From JBGTLW01 sp041743835 (GTDB taxonomy: Bacteria > Planctomycetota > Phycisphaerae > Phycisphaerales > Phycisphaeraceae): a stretch of DNA of 60,920 bases. The first letter of the stretch is position 1; every line of letters starts with the position of its first letter. Shown here in pieces: positions 24,863 to 33,712 of this stretch. The notes below the pieces were generated by a model. That model did no database searches. It worked only from the letters and a program-made list of their open reading frames with translations, and was not told where the DNA came from. The stretch is taken from positions 1 through 60,920 of the forward strand of contig JBGTLW010000265.1 of assembly GCA_041743835.1 (NCBI GenBank), written 5' to 3'. The translations under genes and the position numbers were made by a program.

Positions 24863-24959
24863 CCCCCGTTTAGCGCCGGGCGTAAGCCCGCGTGTCCTCC
24901 GCGCGGGCGGACACACGGACGCACGAACACGCGGGCGGACGCCCGGCGCTAAACGGGGG
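24863..24959. repeat. 97-bp inverted repeat (GTTTAGCGCCGGGCG arms)
   Basis: Arms CCCCCGTTTAGCGCCGGGCG (24863-24882) and its exact complement (24940-24959) pair over 20 bp; after three mismatches pairing resumes with GCCCGCGTG/CACGCGGGC. The 33-base centre is itself GC-rich. It lies between two divergent gene starts (Gfo/Idh and gluconolactonase-like), so it is in a promoter region rather than at a gene end. Confidence 0.85.
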
Positions 24960-24978
24960 TTGATCTTACAATGGATGG

Positions 24979-25995
24979 ATGCGAAAACCGAACGTACCTT
25001 CGGCGATTGGGTTGTGTGTTCTGGGTGTCTTGCCCGTGCTGGCCGAATCCGCGCCCGCGACCGAGGCCCCGCCGCTGATCCCGGCGGACGCGGCGGTGCA
25101 AGTCGTGGCCGAGGGCTTCAAGTTCACCGAAGGCCCAGCCCTCGCGCCGGATGGGTCGATCTACTTCACCGACATCCCGAACAACCGGATTCACCGGTAT
25201 GACCCCGCGACGGGGAAGACGGCGGTCTTTCTTGAAAACACGGGCGGGGCGAATGGTTTGATGTTTCTCGGGGAAACGATGTTCGCCTGCGCGGGCACAT
25301 GGCGTTGTGTCGCGACATGGCGTAAGGACGCAAGCGATTCGGTATTTAAAGATGATGTGGCTCTAGATCCATTGATCGCCGACTTCGAGGGCAAACCTCT
25401 CAATAGCCCCAATGACCTCGTGATATCAGATGGCGCAGTCTATTTTACGGATCCCCGTTATGGATCACGCGACGATATGGCCCAGCCCGTAGAAGGTGTG
25501 TATTTCTATGTTTCGTCGATTTACGATGGGGAGAATCTCGAGCCGGCGCAACTCGTTCGCATCATCGACAACCTCGTCCGCCCCAACGGCATCGCGCTCT
25601 CGCCCGATGAGAAAACGCTCTACGTCAACGACCACGGCGCCAAGAAAGTCATGGCCTACCCGCTGCTTGCCCCCGGCAAAGTCGGGGAAGGCCGCGTGCT
25701 CTACGACACGGACACGGATGATGCTTCCGGGGGTGGGCCGGACGGCATGTGTGTCGATCACGCCGGGCGTCTGTATGTGGCGATCTTTGAGAAGGGTGTG
25801 GTCATCCTCTCGCCCGAGGGGCAGCGCCTGGGCTTCATCGACACCGGGCCACGCACGACCAACTGCACCTTCGGGGCCGACGGCCGGACGCTTTACATCA
25901 CCTCCGATGGCAAGCTTAAACGCATCACCCTCCACACCGGTGCCCCGGAAGCGGCCCCCGCTGACGCGGAGCAGCAGGGATCGCCGCGCGACTAA
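24979..25995 (+). CDS. Secreted SMP-30/gluconolactonase-family protein
   Basis: 338 residues with a signal peptide (MRKPNVPSAIGLCVLGVLPV, cleaved near LAES). The beta-propeller carries family metal residues in GFKFTEGPALAPDGSIYFTD (Glu near 51), NSPNDLVISDGAVYFTDPRY, VRPNGIALSPDEKTLYVND and GGPDGMCVDHAGRLYVAI. It probably hydrolyses a sugar lactone in the periplasm. Bases 25320-25500 are less GC-rich than the surroundings. Its stop overlaps the stop of the convergent AsmA-like gene by four bases. Confidence 0.88.
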   Translation: MRKPNVPSAIGLCVLGVLPVLAESAPATEAPPLIPADAAVQVVAEGFKFTEGPALAPDGSIYFTDIPNNRIHRYDPATGKTAVFLENTGGANGLMFLGETMFACAGTWRCVATWRKDASDSVFKDDVALDPLIADFEGKPLNSPNDLVISDGAVYFTDPRYGSRDDMAQPVEGVYFYVSSIYDGENLEPAQLVRIIDNLVRPNGIALSPDEKTLYVNDHGAKKVMAYPLLAPGKVGEGRVLYDTDTDDASGGGPDGMCVDHAGRLYVAIFEKGVVILSPEGQRLGFIDTGPRTTNCTFGADGRTLYITSDGKLKRITLHTGAPEAAPADAEQQGSPRD

Positions 25996-27749
25996 TTGCT
26001 GAACATGCCGTCGCGCTGTTTGCGGCGTTCTTCCCACTTATCATCAGCCTCGTCCTGCTTCTCTCGCCGGGGCTGCATATCCTCGAACAACTCGGAAGCG
26101 GGCGTCTCGCGTGGGGTGTCCGTGGTGGCCCGCTCGCTGGGTGCGCTGAGCAGGAGCACCGCGATCTGCGGCTCCTGGATCGTCCCCGTGACTCGGTAAC
26201 GGCTAAGGCCATCGGTCACCTGCCCGATCGCTCGCCCCAGGATGCCGAGGCTCTGGTTGAGTTTTTTCAGCGGGCCGGCATTGATGTCGAGGTTGAGCGA
26301 CTGGTCGAAGCCCACGGTCCCTGTGCCGGTGGCCGCGAGCAGGGCCGTGCTCAGCTCGATGCTTGTGAGCTTGGCGTGGTTCCCGACAAGGTCGAAGACA
26401 AAACTGGCGGTGTCCGTCCCCGTGCGGTCGCCGTCGCTGCCCGTGACGCGTGCAGCACGCGCCAGCTCGCCCGTGACCCGCCCGATCACCGGGATCATCG
26501 CGAGTTTGCCCTGCGTGATATTCACTTCCCCGGTGCCGTCGGCCTGGGTCATCAGTTCGGTGAGCCCGCCCGTGTAATGCAGCTCGCCGTTGACCAGGCC
26601 GGACAACTCGGTTGCCGTGGCCTCGTCTGACCCGCCCCGCAGCAGCTTCTCCAGGTACAGGTCTTTGAGTTCGATGCGCAGGTCCGCACGCAGCGCGGGG
26701 TTGAGCGCGACGCCGCCAGCGAGCGTGACCCGCCCGCCCAGCGCGTCGATGAACGAATCGCCCAGCTCAGCCCGGCCCTCACGCACCGCCGCGTCGATCG
26801 ACAGCGTCTGGATAGGTAGCTGGTACTCGCCGTCGGCGATGTGGGCATCGGCCATGCGCAGCTCAATATCGAGCTGCGATTCCTGCCAGGTCTCCACCGG
26901 CAGCGTGCCCGTGACCCCGATGCTCAGCGTGCCGCGCGCGTCGTATTGCTTGAGCAACTGCTGGAGTTGGGGCGGCAGCACGTCTCGCCGCTCGGACGCG
27001 AGGTCCACCGCGAGCGTGGTGCTGCGGAGCTCGACCACGAGCGTGTCGAGGTTGAGCCTGCCCGCGGCGGCAAGGTCCAGCACCGGGGCGCGGTTGACTT
27101 TGAGGTCATAGGCGTACCACCCGGCATCTTCCGCATCGAAGTGCATCGTGGTGGTAAAGCCATCGAGCCGCATGGGTGGTTCGCCCCGCGTCCGTGGGTC
27201 GAACAGGAACTGCCCATCGCTCACGCTCACCCGATTCATGCGGAACACATCGCTCAGCGGCGGGGGCGGCGTGGTGGGGGCGGTATCTTTGGAGCGGACC
27301 AGGTCGCTGAAGCCGACGAGGTTGAACGTGTCAGTGTCTGCATTGTCCGCGGAACGATCGGCCAAGAGCCTGACGATCGGCGAGCTGACCTGCACCGCGC
27401 GGATGATGATGGGTTGTCCCTGGCTTGGGACTTTGTCGAGCGTGAGTTCCAGGCGTTTTGCTTCGACGATCGCGGTGCGGCCGTTGGGGGCGGCGGGGTC
27501 CGCAGCGGTGAGGCGGACATTGGTCAGCACCACCGATTGGGGGTACTGATAGTCCAGCATGTCAAAGGTTAGTTCGGCGTTGAGGTGGCCATTGACGATG
27601 CGGCGTAGCTGCGAGCCGATCCACTGCTCGACGGCGGTGTCGCTGCCCTCGCCGCCGGCCTGGTAGAACAGATACCCGCCAACCCCTGCCCCCACCGCGA
27701 GTATCAGGACCAGCACCCCCGCAATGCGCACTAGAACTCGGGTTTTCAT
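25992..27749 (-). CDS. AsmA-like envelope protein
   Basis: 585 residues. A single N-terminal membrane segment (about 8-29, VRIAGVLVLILAVGAGVGGY) is followed by a long beta-rich region typical of AsmA/TamB/DUF748-type proteins, with repeated strands such as VVLTNVRLTA, AKRLELTLD and VSVSDGQFLFDPRTR, and a C-terminal part LDINAGPLKKLNQSL / GLSRYRVTGTIQEPQIAVLL like the AsmA C-terminal region. The charged tail (QPRREKQDEADDKWEERRKQ) is unusual. AsmA-like proteins are thought to bridge the envelope and move phospholipids or assist outer-membrane assembly. The upstream lipoprotein gene lies 31 bases away on the same strand. Confidence 0.78.
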   Translation of the reverse strand: MKTRVLVRIAGVLVLILAVGAGVGGYLFYQAGGEGSDTAVEQWIGSQLRRIVNGHLNAELTFDMLDYQYPQSVVLTNVRLTAADPAAPNGRTAIVEAKRLELTLDKVPSQGQPIIIRAVQVSSPIVRLLADRSADNADTDTFNLVGFSDLVRSKDTAPTTPPPPLSDVFRMNRVSVSDGQFLFDPRTRGEPPMRLDGFTTTMHFDAEDAGWYAYDLKVNRAPVLDLAAAGRLNLDTLVVELRSTTLAVDLASERRDVLPPQLQQLLKQYDARGTLSIGVTGTLPVETWQESQLDIELRMADAHIADGEYQLPIQTLSIDAAVREGRAELGDSFIDALGGRVTLAGGVALNPALRADLRIELKDLYLEKLLRGGSDEATATELSGLVNGELHYTGGLTELMTQADGTGEVNITQGKLAMIPVIGRVTGELARAARVTGSDGDRTGTDTASFVFDLVGNHAKLTSIELSTALLAATGTGTVGFDQSLNLDINAGPLKKLNQSLGILGRAIGQVTDGLSRYRVTGTIQEPQIAVLLLSAPSERATTDTPRETPASELFEDMQPRREKQDEADDKWEERRKQRDGMFSN

Positions 27750-27780
27750 ACCAAATCATAGCGCGGGGTATCGGTCAGTT

Positions 27781-28494
27781 TCACTCGACGACCGAGATTT
27801 GTGACGCGGCATGGACCTCGATCTGTGGGCGCTGCTTGTGGACTGTGATCGGGCCGGTGACGCGGATGGTCTTGTTGAGGTAGTACACGTCTGGCGATTC
27901 GGGCAGCCCCTCGAACGCCGACTTGAACACCGCGAGGTAGAACTGTTGGCGGTCGTTTTTCTTGAAGTTGAGGAAGCAGATGTTGCCGGATTGAAGGAGG
28001 AAGGTGTCCACGATGGTTCCCTCGACCGTGGCCTCATGCCCCAGAAACTGCGCAGCCTCTTCCCAGGGGATGATGGCACCCTCGGCTGGCGGTTCGCTTT
28101 GTGCCTCGGGCACCAGTCGGATCGCGGGTAACGGCTGGGTGATTAATTCGCCTTCCTTGGGGATCGCGCTTCGCCCAGCGGGGGGAATGTAGGGCTGGGC
28201 TGCGGCGACGAGGACGGGGGGCTGGGTGCCATTCGCGGAAAGACCCCCAGCGGCGGGGCCGGGCTCCCGCTCAGTCGCGGCGGCGTGAATCGCTGCTGGT
28301 GCGGGTGACTTCTCGGGCGACAAGGCCTCGGGCGTCGTGGTTTGAGCGCCAGCCGTGCCAGTCGCGTCGGGTGCGGCGGTGTAGGTGCGTTCCGGGCAGC
28401 CAGTCAGCAGCAGAAGCGGGGCGATCAGCGCGAAGGGCGAGAGAGCCGACAGGACGCGGGATCGAACAGTTGGCGGGGTCACGGTGGCGGGCAT
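27781..28494 (-). CDS. Lipoprotein with C-terminal OB-fold-like domain
   Basis: 237 residues from ATG 28494. The signal peptide ends in a lipobox (LLLLTGC). A Pro/Ala-rich low-complexity part reaches to about residue 135, and the rest is a nucleic-acid-binding-type OB-like beta barrel: LGHEATVEGTIVDTFLLQSG, NICFLNFKKNDRQQFYLAVF and IRVTGPITVHKQRPQIEV. This resembles small OB-fold domains with bound-substrate patterns such as G.V......G....LNF. The location (outside the cytoplasm) makes DNA binding unlikely; ligand unknown. It precedes the AsmA-like gene and is divergent from holB. Confidence 0.72.
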   Translation of the reverse strand: MPATVTPPTVRSRVLSALSPFALIAPLLLLTGCPERTYTAAPDATGTAGAQTTTPEALSPEKSPAPAAIHAAATEREPGPAAGGLSANGTQPPVLVAAAQPYIPPAGRSAIPKEGELITQPLPAIRLVPEAQSEPPAEGAIIPWEEAAQFLGHEATVEGTIVDTFLLQSGNICFLNFKKNDRQQFYLAVFKSAFEGLPESPDVYYLNKTIRVTGPITVHKQRPQIEVHAASQISVVE

Positions 28495-28575
28495 GAGGCG
28501 GTACTCGGGGTGTGCAGGTCTGGCGGGATTGTAGGCGGGGCGTGGGGTTGGCACCTGCTTGTTAACATAGAACGC

Positions 28576-29733
28576 ATGGATCACATTTTGGGCCAATCCC
28601 GCGCGATCGAGGTGCTGCGGCGTCAGTTCGCCACCGGCCGACTCCATCACGCGTTCATCTTCCACGGCCCCGCGGGTGTGGGCAAGTTCACCACGGCCGC
28701 CGCACTCGCAAAGGTCCTGCTGTGCCACGGCCGATCTCAGGACAGCGACGGCGGTCACACAGCCTGCGGCGCGTGTGAGTCGTGCAGGCTCGCGGACATC
28801 GTCCCCCCAAAGGAGGACAAGGACGATGAGTCGGCCCTTGGCGTCGCTCACCCCGACCTGCACATCATCACCAAGGAACTGGCGAGGTACCACGATGATG
28901 CAAAAATCCGCAACGCGAAGATGCGCAACATCCCGCTTGACGTGGTGAAGCAGGCGTTGCTTGTGCCCGCGCACCGGTCCGCGCAGCTTGGCGGGGGGCG
29001 TTACGGCAAGGTGTTTATTGTTGATGAGGCGGAGCTGCTCAACTTCGAGGGGCAGAACGTGCTGCTCAAGACGCTGGAGGAACCGCCGATCTCGCCCGGC
29101 GGCGGGGCGACGACCATCATCCTGGTGACATCGAGCGAAGACCGCCTCTTGCCGACGATCCGCAGCCGGTGTCAGCGGGTTGCATTTGTGCCGCTGCCCG
29201 ATGACGCGGTGCGGACGTGGATCGAGGGGCAGGCCGGGGCACCGCAGGAGCCGCGCCAGGTGAACTGGGTGGTCCGGTTCGCGGGCGGGAGCATCGGCAG
29301 GGCGTCGTTGGCGCTCGAGTATGGGCTGATGGAGTGGGCACAGGTCATCCTTCCCGCGATGCGTGAGATGGCCAAGGGTAAGGCGGTGGGGGACTTAGGC
29401 GGCAAGCTGGCTGGGATGATCGGGCAGTTCGCGGATGACTGGGTGAGCAAGCACAAGAACGCCTCGAAAGAGGCGGCCAACCAGCAGGCGGCTGCGCTGT
29501 GCTTCGCGGTGATCGCCACGGAAGCCCAGCATCAACTGGCGGGCATGGCGGCGCGGTGCGACCCCGCGGACCCAGTGGGGGCAGACGCCTTGACCGGCCC
29601 ATGGCTCGCGGTGATCGATGCGGTCGATCAGGCGCAGCGGTACATCGCCACCAACGTGCATCTGGGCCTTGCCTGCGACCATCTGGCGTTGTCGATGAAC
29701 GAAGCGCTGGCAGGTGAAGGCAGTCGGGCGTAA
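28576..29733 (+). CDS. holB: DNA polymerase III subunit delta'
   Basis: 385 residues. AAA+ fold: P-loop GPAGVGKFTTAAALAK (31-46), in which the usual Ser/Thr after GK is Phe38, as expected for delta' subunits that do not bind ATP. A zinc module of Cys50, 64, 67 and 70 follows. Later motifs: KVFIVDEAELLNFEGQNVLLKTLEEPP and the sensor region LPTIRSRCQRVAF. An insert of about 40 charged residues (VPPKEDKDDESALG) lies before the HPDLHII strand. Part of the clamp loader. The ATG at 28576 gives the family start (MDHILGQ); the upstream open frame is read-through of the divergent promoter region. Confidence 0.9.
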   Translation: MDHILGQSRAIEVLRRQFATGRLHHAFIFHGPAGVGKFTTAAALAKVLLCHGRSQDSDGGHTACGACESCRLADIVPPKEDKDDESALGVAHPDLHIITKELARYHDDAKIRNAKMRNIPLDVVKQALLVPAHRSAQLGGGRYGKVFIVDEAELLNFEGQNVLLKTLEEPPISPGGGATTIILVTSSEDRLLPTIRSRCQRVAFVPLPDDAVRTWIEGQAGAPQEPRQVNWVVRFAGGSIGRASLALEYGLMEWAQVILPAMREMAKGKAVGDLGGKLAGMIGQFADDWVSKHKNASKEAANQQAAALCFAVIATEAQHQLAGMAARCDPADPVGADALTGPWLAVIDAVDQAQRYIATNVHLGLACDHLALSMNEALAGEGSRA

Positions 29734-29814
29734 GCACACGAACAGACGCATTCAGTCCGCGCATCTACTTTTGCTCAACAAGGCATTATTCCTGATCCCG
29801 CAACGTTTAGACGC

Positions 29815-31254
29815 ATGAACTGGCAATGGCTCATCATCGCGTATGCCGTGCTCTCGTGGTCAGCCCGCGTGGTGATGGTCCCGGTGATCCTGCGTCGGCG
29901 TTTTAACCCCGGCACGGCGTTGTCGTGGCTGGGGCTGATCTTCCTGATCCCGGAGGTCGGCCTGCCGTTGTACTGGCTGCTTGGCGTCGCGCATCTGGGG
30001 CAGAAGCGGGCGGCGTCGCACCGCCGCGTCGTGTCGGCTGACAAGACCAAACAGCGCGAGCTGGCGGTGCAGGCCTACCGCCAAAGGCCGGTCGTCGATC
30101 CGCAGCAGCAGGTGATGGTCCGACAGGCGGAGGCGTTGTCGGGGAACGCGATCGTCGGCGGCAACCGCGCCGAGCCGATCGCCACGGGCGACGACCTGAT
30201 CGTCGGGCTGTGTCGGGATATCGATGCCGCGACCGACCACGTCCACCTGTTGTATTACATCTTCGTGGACGATTCGATTGGCGGGCAACTGATCGATGCC
30301 CTGATGCGCGCGGCGGGGCGCGGCGTGACCTGCCGGCTGCTGGTCGATGCGTCGGGCTCTCGCAAGTTTTTGCGCAGCGCGCGGTGCGCAGCCTTGCGGC
30401 GGGCGGGTGTGGACGTGCGCGGGGCTTTGCCTGTGCAGCTTTGGCGGAAGAAGCTGGCGCGGATCGACCTGCGCAACCACCGCAAGCTCACGGTGGTTGA
30501 TGGCCGGATCGCCTACACCGGGTCGCACAACATCGTGGTGGAGGACTACGGCCACCGCTGGGCGGGCAAGTGGGCCGATCTTTCCGCGCGGTTCACCGGG
30601 CCGATTGTGGCACAGGTGCAGTCGGTGTTTCTGGATGACTGGGAGTTTGAGTCCGGGGTGCGGCTCGATGACGAGAAGTTGTTCCCCGACCTCGAGCCGA
30701 TGGGCGAGGTCACCGGCCACGTCGTGCCGACCGGCCCTTCCCACGCGACGCAGACGTTTCAGCGGGTGCTCGTCGCGGCGCTGGGCTGTGCGCAGCGGAA
30801 GATCATCATGACGACCCCCTACCTGGTGCCCGATGAGCCGACGATGCTGTCGCTGGCGATGGCTGCGGCCCGCGGGGTCGAGGTGACGATCATTATCCCC
30901 AAGCGGTGCGACCACCCGCTGGTCGGTGCCGCGGCGCGGGCCTACATCGAGCCGTTGCTTGAAGCGGGGGTGCGCATCGCCCGTTACACGCCGGGCCTGC
31001 TCCACTCCAAGACCATCACGGTGGACGATGCGCTTGCGATGATCGGTTCAGCGAACCTGGACATCCGTTCCTTCGAGCTGAACTTTGAGCTGTCGATGCT
31101 GCTCTATGGCCCCGACATCACCGGGCGTCTGCGCTTTGTGCAGCAGAGCTACCTCGACCATGCGGAGGAGGTGTCGCTGGAGCAGTGGCAACGCCGACCG
31201 ATGGTTTTCAAGCTCATCGAGCAGGCCGCGGCTCTGTTCTCCCCGCTGCTGTGA
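29815..31254 (+). CDS. cls: Cardiolipin synthase (phospholipase D family)
   Basis: 479 residues. Two N-terminal hydrophobic segments (3-25 and about 36-57, ALSWLGLIFLIPEVGLPLYW) precede two PLD catalytic motifs: RNHRKLTVVDGRIAYTGSHN (His about 222) and LLHSKTITVDDALAMIGSAN (His about 396), each of HxKxxxxD type. It joins two phosphatidyl groups into cardiolipin at the inner membrane. It ends 20 bases before the ECF sigma gene, so co-transcription is likely. Confidence 0.93.
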   Translation: MNWQWLIIAYAVLSWSARVVMVPVILRRRFNPGTALSWLGLIFLIPEVGLPLYWLLGVAHLGQKRAASHRRVVSADKTKQRELAVQAYRQRPVVDPQQQVMVRQAEALSGNAIVGGNRAEPIATGDDLIVGLCRDIDAATDHVHLLYYIFVDDSIGGQLIDALMRAAGRGVTCRLLVDASGSRKFLRSARCAALRRAGVDVRGALPVQLWRKKLARIDLRNHRKLTVVDGRIAYTGSHNIVVEDYGHRWAGKWADLSARFTGPIVAQVQSVFLDDWEFESGVRLDDEKLFPDLEPMGEVTGHVVPTGPSHATQTFQRVLVAALGCAQRKIIMTTPYLVPDEPTMLSLAMAAARGVEVTIIIPKRCDHPLVGAAARAYIEPLLEAGVRIARYTPGLLHSKTITVDDALAMIGSANLDIRSFELNFELSMLLYGPDITGRLRFVQQSYLDHAEEVSLEQWQRRPMVFKLIEQAAALFSPLL

Positions 31255-31274
31255 TGCGTTAACATCTGCGATCT

Positions 31275-31799
31275 GTGAAGGAACAACTGGGCGAGATCTA
31301 TGAGCAACACCGGCAGGGGCTTTTCTCGCTCGCGCTGTCGGTGACGCGTCGGCCCGAGTTGGCGGAGGACGCGGTGCACGACGCGATCGTTCGGCTCAGC
31401 CGCTCCAAGGCCAGGCCCACCGGCGACCCGGTCGGGTATGTGTATGCCGCGGTCCGCAATGCGGCCATCGACATCACCCGTTACCGCAAGGCCCGGCCGG
31501 AGGCGACCAACCGGGACGCGGCGATGTGCCTGTTCCTGCCCGACGCCACGCCCACCATGCTGGAGGCTGCGGGCGAGGCGGAACTGGCCCAGCGGGCGAT
31601 GCAACGCATCGAAGCGCTCCCCGATAAACAGCGGGAGGTGCTGGTCTTGCGGCTGGTGGCGGGGCTGAAGTTCGAGCAGATCGCCCAGTCTTTGGACCTG
31701 CCCCTGGGCACGGTGACCACGCGTTATCGGCGGACCATCCACCAACTCCGGGAGGAGCTCGGTGAACAAAATCCCGGCAGCAGCCCGTCTGAAAAGTGA
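31275..31799 (+). CDS. ECF-type RNA polymerase sigma factor
   Basis: 174 residues from a GTG. Region 2 is at about 5-75 (LFSLALSVTRRPELAEDAVH, DPVGYVYAAVRNAAIDITRY) and region 4 at about 112-160 (LPDKQREVLVLRLVAGLKFE, then LDLPLGTVTTRYRRTIHQL). Its end overlaps the next gene, a membrane protein of anti-sigma type, and a PDZ protein follows, so it probably answers an envelope signal. No target promoter can be named. Confidence 0.9.
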   Translation: MKEQLGEIYEQHRQGLFSLALSVTRRPELAEDAVHDAIVRLSRSKARPTGDPVGYVYAAVRNAAIDITRYRKARPEATNRDAAMCLFLPDATPTMLEAAGEAELAQRAMQRIEALPDKQREVLVLRLVAGLKFEQIAQSLDLPLGTVTTRYRRTIHQLREELGEQNPGSSPSEK

Positions 31800-32358
31800 A
31801 GCCATGAAAGCCCCACACCCCGAAAACCCGTCCTTCGAATCCGACACGACAGACCCGGCCACGGCCGATCTGGAGCGGTTGATTGTGGCGCTTCCCGTGC
31901 GTCAGCCCGGCGTGGCGCTCGATGGCCGGGTGGCTGCGGCTCTGGATGGGGCTGGCGTGGTGGCATACGGATCGACCGGCTACCTGCTCCCGTGGGTCCG
32001 GCGGCTGACGGCCGCAGCGGCGGTGCTGGTGATCGGCGGCGGGGTGGCCATCGTTGCGATGTCGGTGTTCGATGACCCCGATGCTCCGCTAGGGGACCGC
32101 AACAGCGTGGCACCAGGCGGTGTGACTGCTGAACCAACGACACCGATCACGCTGGCATTGGCGGACGATGCTGCTCTGTTCGAGGATGTCTGGGTGGCGT
32201 CTGAGCCCACTGGCCGGGTCTTCATGGCTGGCGACCGGGCGATGGAGCTGGTCCGCGTGTCCACGATCCGACATACCAGCTTCGAGGAAGATGGCGTGTC
32301 GTATGCCGTGTCCCTCCCCGATGAACAAATCATCATCGTCCCCGCGTCCTACGAATAA
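31762..32358 (+). CDS. Putative anti-sigma factor (single-pass membrane protein)
   Basis: 198 residues. The GTG at 31762 is preceded by GGGAGGAG and overlaps the sigma gene by 38 bases; an ATG at 31804 has no such site. A cytoplasmic N-terminal part (about 80 residues, LERLIVALPVRQPG, VALDGRVAAALDG) is followed by one membrane segment (82-103) and a periplasmic part of about 95 residues. No zinc-binding HxxxCxxC motif is visible, so it is not a classical ZAS anti-sigma; the call rests on position and topology. Confidence 0.6.
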   Translation: MNKIPAAARLKSEAMKAPHPENPSFESDTTDPATADLERLIVALPVRQPGVALDGRVAAALDGAGVVAYGSTGYLLPWVRRLTAAAAVLVIGGGVAIVAMSVFDDPDAPLGDRNSVAPGGVTAEPTTPITLALADDAALFEDVWVASEPTGRVFMAGDRAMELVRVSTIRHTSFEEDGVSYAVSLPDEQIIIVPASYE

Positions 32359-32406
32359 CCCCCCCCGGAAGCTTCCCCCGGAAGCTTCCCCCGGAAATTG
32401 CCCCCG
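32359..32406. repeat. 13-bp tandem microrepeat (CCCCCGGAAGCTT)
   Basis: Right after the anti-sigma stop the sequence reads CCCCCGGAAGCTT twice, then CCCCCGGAAATTG and CCCCCGC. The 13-bp period would break a reading frame, in contrast to the 12-, 15- and 18-bp arrays inside genes. Confidence 0.9.
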
Positions 32407-32441
32407 CAAGAATGCAATCTTCGATAACGTTGGATAGAGCA

Positions 32442-32483
32442 CCCCGGCCCCGGAACCGGCCCCGGCCCCGGAACCGGCCCCGG
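32442..32483. repeat. 18-bp tandem microrepeat (CCCCGGCCCCGGAACCGG)
   Basis: Two identical 18-bp units followed by CCCCGG, in the spacer between the anti-sigma and PDZ genes, 36 bases after the 13-bp array. Each unit can fold on itself (CCGGnnCCGG), so the whole 32359-32483 region may form GC-rich hairpins in RNA. Confidence 0.88.
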
Positions 32484-32531
32484 CAGTTTGGATACGACGC
32501 GATACTTGGACGACCCGCGATGGAGCACAAC

Positions 32532-33524
32532 ATGAGTGCCACAACCCCCCGAATCACTTGGTGTCTTGCCCTCGGCGGCGCGATGTTGCTTAGCACTGGT
32601 GCCCCTGCAATGGAAGCCCCAGCCCCCGATGTGCCGGCTGTGGAACCCGCACCCGCGGCCCCGGCGGTGCAAGACATGCCGTACCTCGGGCTGGTCGTCG
32701 TCCCCACCACCCCCGAAGCCCGCGCCCAGCTCAAGCTCCCCCAAGGCATCGGTCTGACGATTGCGGAAGTTGTCGAGGGATCGCCCGCAGAAGAAGCCGG
32801 CCTCCAGCAGCACGACATCCTCCACAAGCTCGGCGACCAGATCCTGGTCAACCCTCAGCAGTTGGGCACGCTGGTGCAGATGCACGGCAGTGGGGCGGCC
32901 GTCAGCGTGACGCTCTACCGGGCTGGGGAATCGATGCAGTTGCCCGTTACGGTGGGCAAGACCCAACGCCGGGATATAGACCGCGCGGTGCGGCAGCAGA
33001 TCCGGTTTGGGCCAGCGGGCTTGGAGGTCCTGCCGGTGGACCCCGATGCACGGGTCATGGTGGGTGACGGCGATCCGCTGGAGGCCCAGCTACCGCTGAT
33101 CGAGGCCCAACTCGAGAGGCTGCGCGAAGAACTCAAGCACGCACGACTTAACGCGCCCGATGCGTTTCAACGCATGGAGCAGTTGAGGCAGGACGGCAAC
33201 GCCCAGCACATGACCCGCACCACGCGCATGGCCGACGCCCAGCACGTGATCGAGTTACGCACCGCGAACAACAGCCAGACGCTCAAGGTGACCGACGCCC
33301 AAGGCGAGGTGCTGTTTGAAGGCCCCTACAACACGAAAGAAGAGCGGGCCGCGGTCCCCGCCGAGTTGCTGGAGAAGGTGCAACGGATGGAGCAGCGGGT
33401 CAACGTGCGTGTGCAGTTGAACCCTCGGGGGCAATTACGGCTCCAGCAGCCTGCCCCGCAGAATGCCCAGCCAGAACCCGCACAGCAGCCCGAGCCAGTA
33501 CCCGCGAAACCCATGCTGAACTGA
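32532..33524 (+). CDS. Secreted PDZ-domain protein
   Basis: 330 residues from ATG 32532, with GGAG 9 bases upstream. A signal peptide (about 1-27), a Pro/Ala-rich linker, then one PDZ domain at 51-141 (YLGLVVVPTTPEARAQLKLP; GSPAEEAGLQQHDILHKLGD). A helical region around 190-285 follows, and the C-terminal 40 residues are Gln/Pro-rich. No protease domain is present. Its position after a sigma/anti-sigma pair suggests a periplasmic sensor or adaptor for that system, by inference only. A strong terminator follows. Confidence 0.8.
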   Translation: MSATTPRITWCLALGGAMLLSTGAPAMEAPAPDVPAVEPAPAAPAVQDMPYLGLVVVPTTPEARAQLKLPQGIGLTIAEVVEGSPAEEAGLQQHDILHKLGDQILVNPQQLGTLVQMHGSGAAVSVTLYRAGESMQLPVTVGKTQRRDIDRAVRQQIRFGPAGLEVLPVDPDARVMVGDGDPLEAQLPLIEAQLERLREELKHARLNAPDAFQRMEQLRQDGNAQHMTRTTRMADAQHVIELRTANNSQTLKVTDAQGEVLFEGPYNTKEERAAVPAELLEKVQRMEQRVNVRVQLNPRGQLRLQQPAPQNAQPEPAQQPEPVPAKPMLN

Positions 33525-33574
33525 TGGCCCACCGGCTGCGTACCAGACTTGCAAGGCATCGACGGAATCTCCTG

Positions 33575-33612
33575 ACACCCCACTGGCCCCTCGGGTCGGT
33601 GGGGTGTTTTTT
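33575..33612 (+). terminator. Intrinsic terminator after the PDZ gene
   Basis: ACACCCCAC (33575-33583) pairs with GTGGGGTGT (33599-33607) and is followed by a run of T to 33612. It ends the unit that starts with holB or cls. Confidence 0.85.
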
Positions 33613-33712
33613 GGTGTCCCGCAGGAAAAGCGATAGCCGGGTTCCGATGCGATGCCCCGCGTTGCCAACCGCCGCACGATGGACGATACTCGCCTGTGAT
33701 AGCTGACCACTG

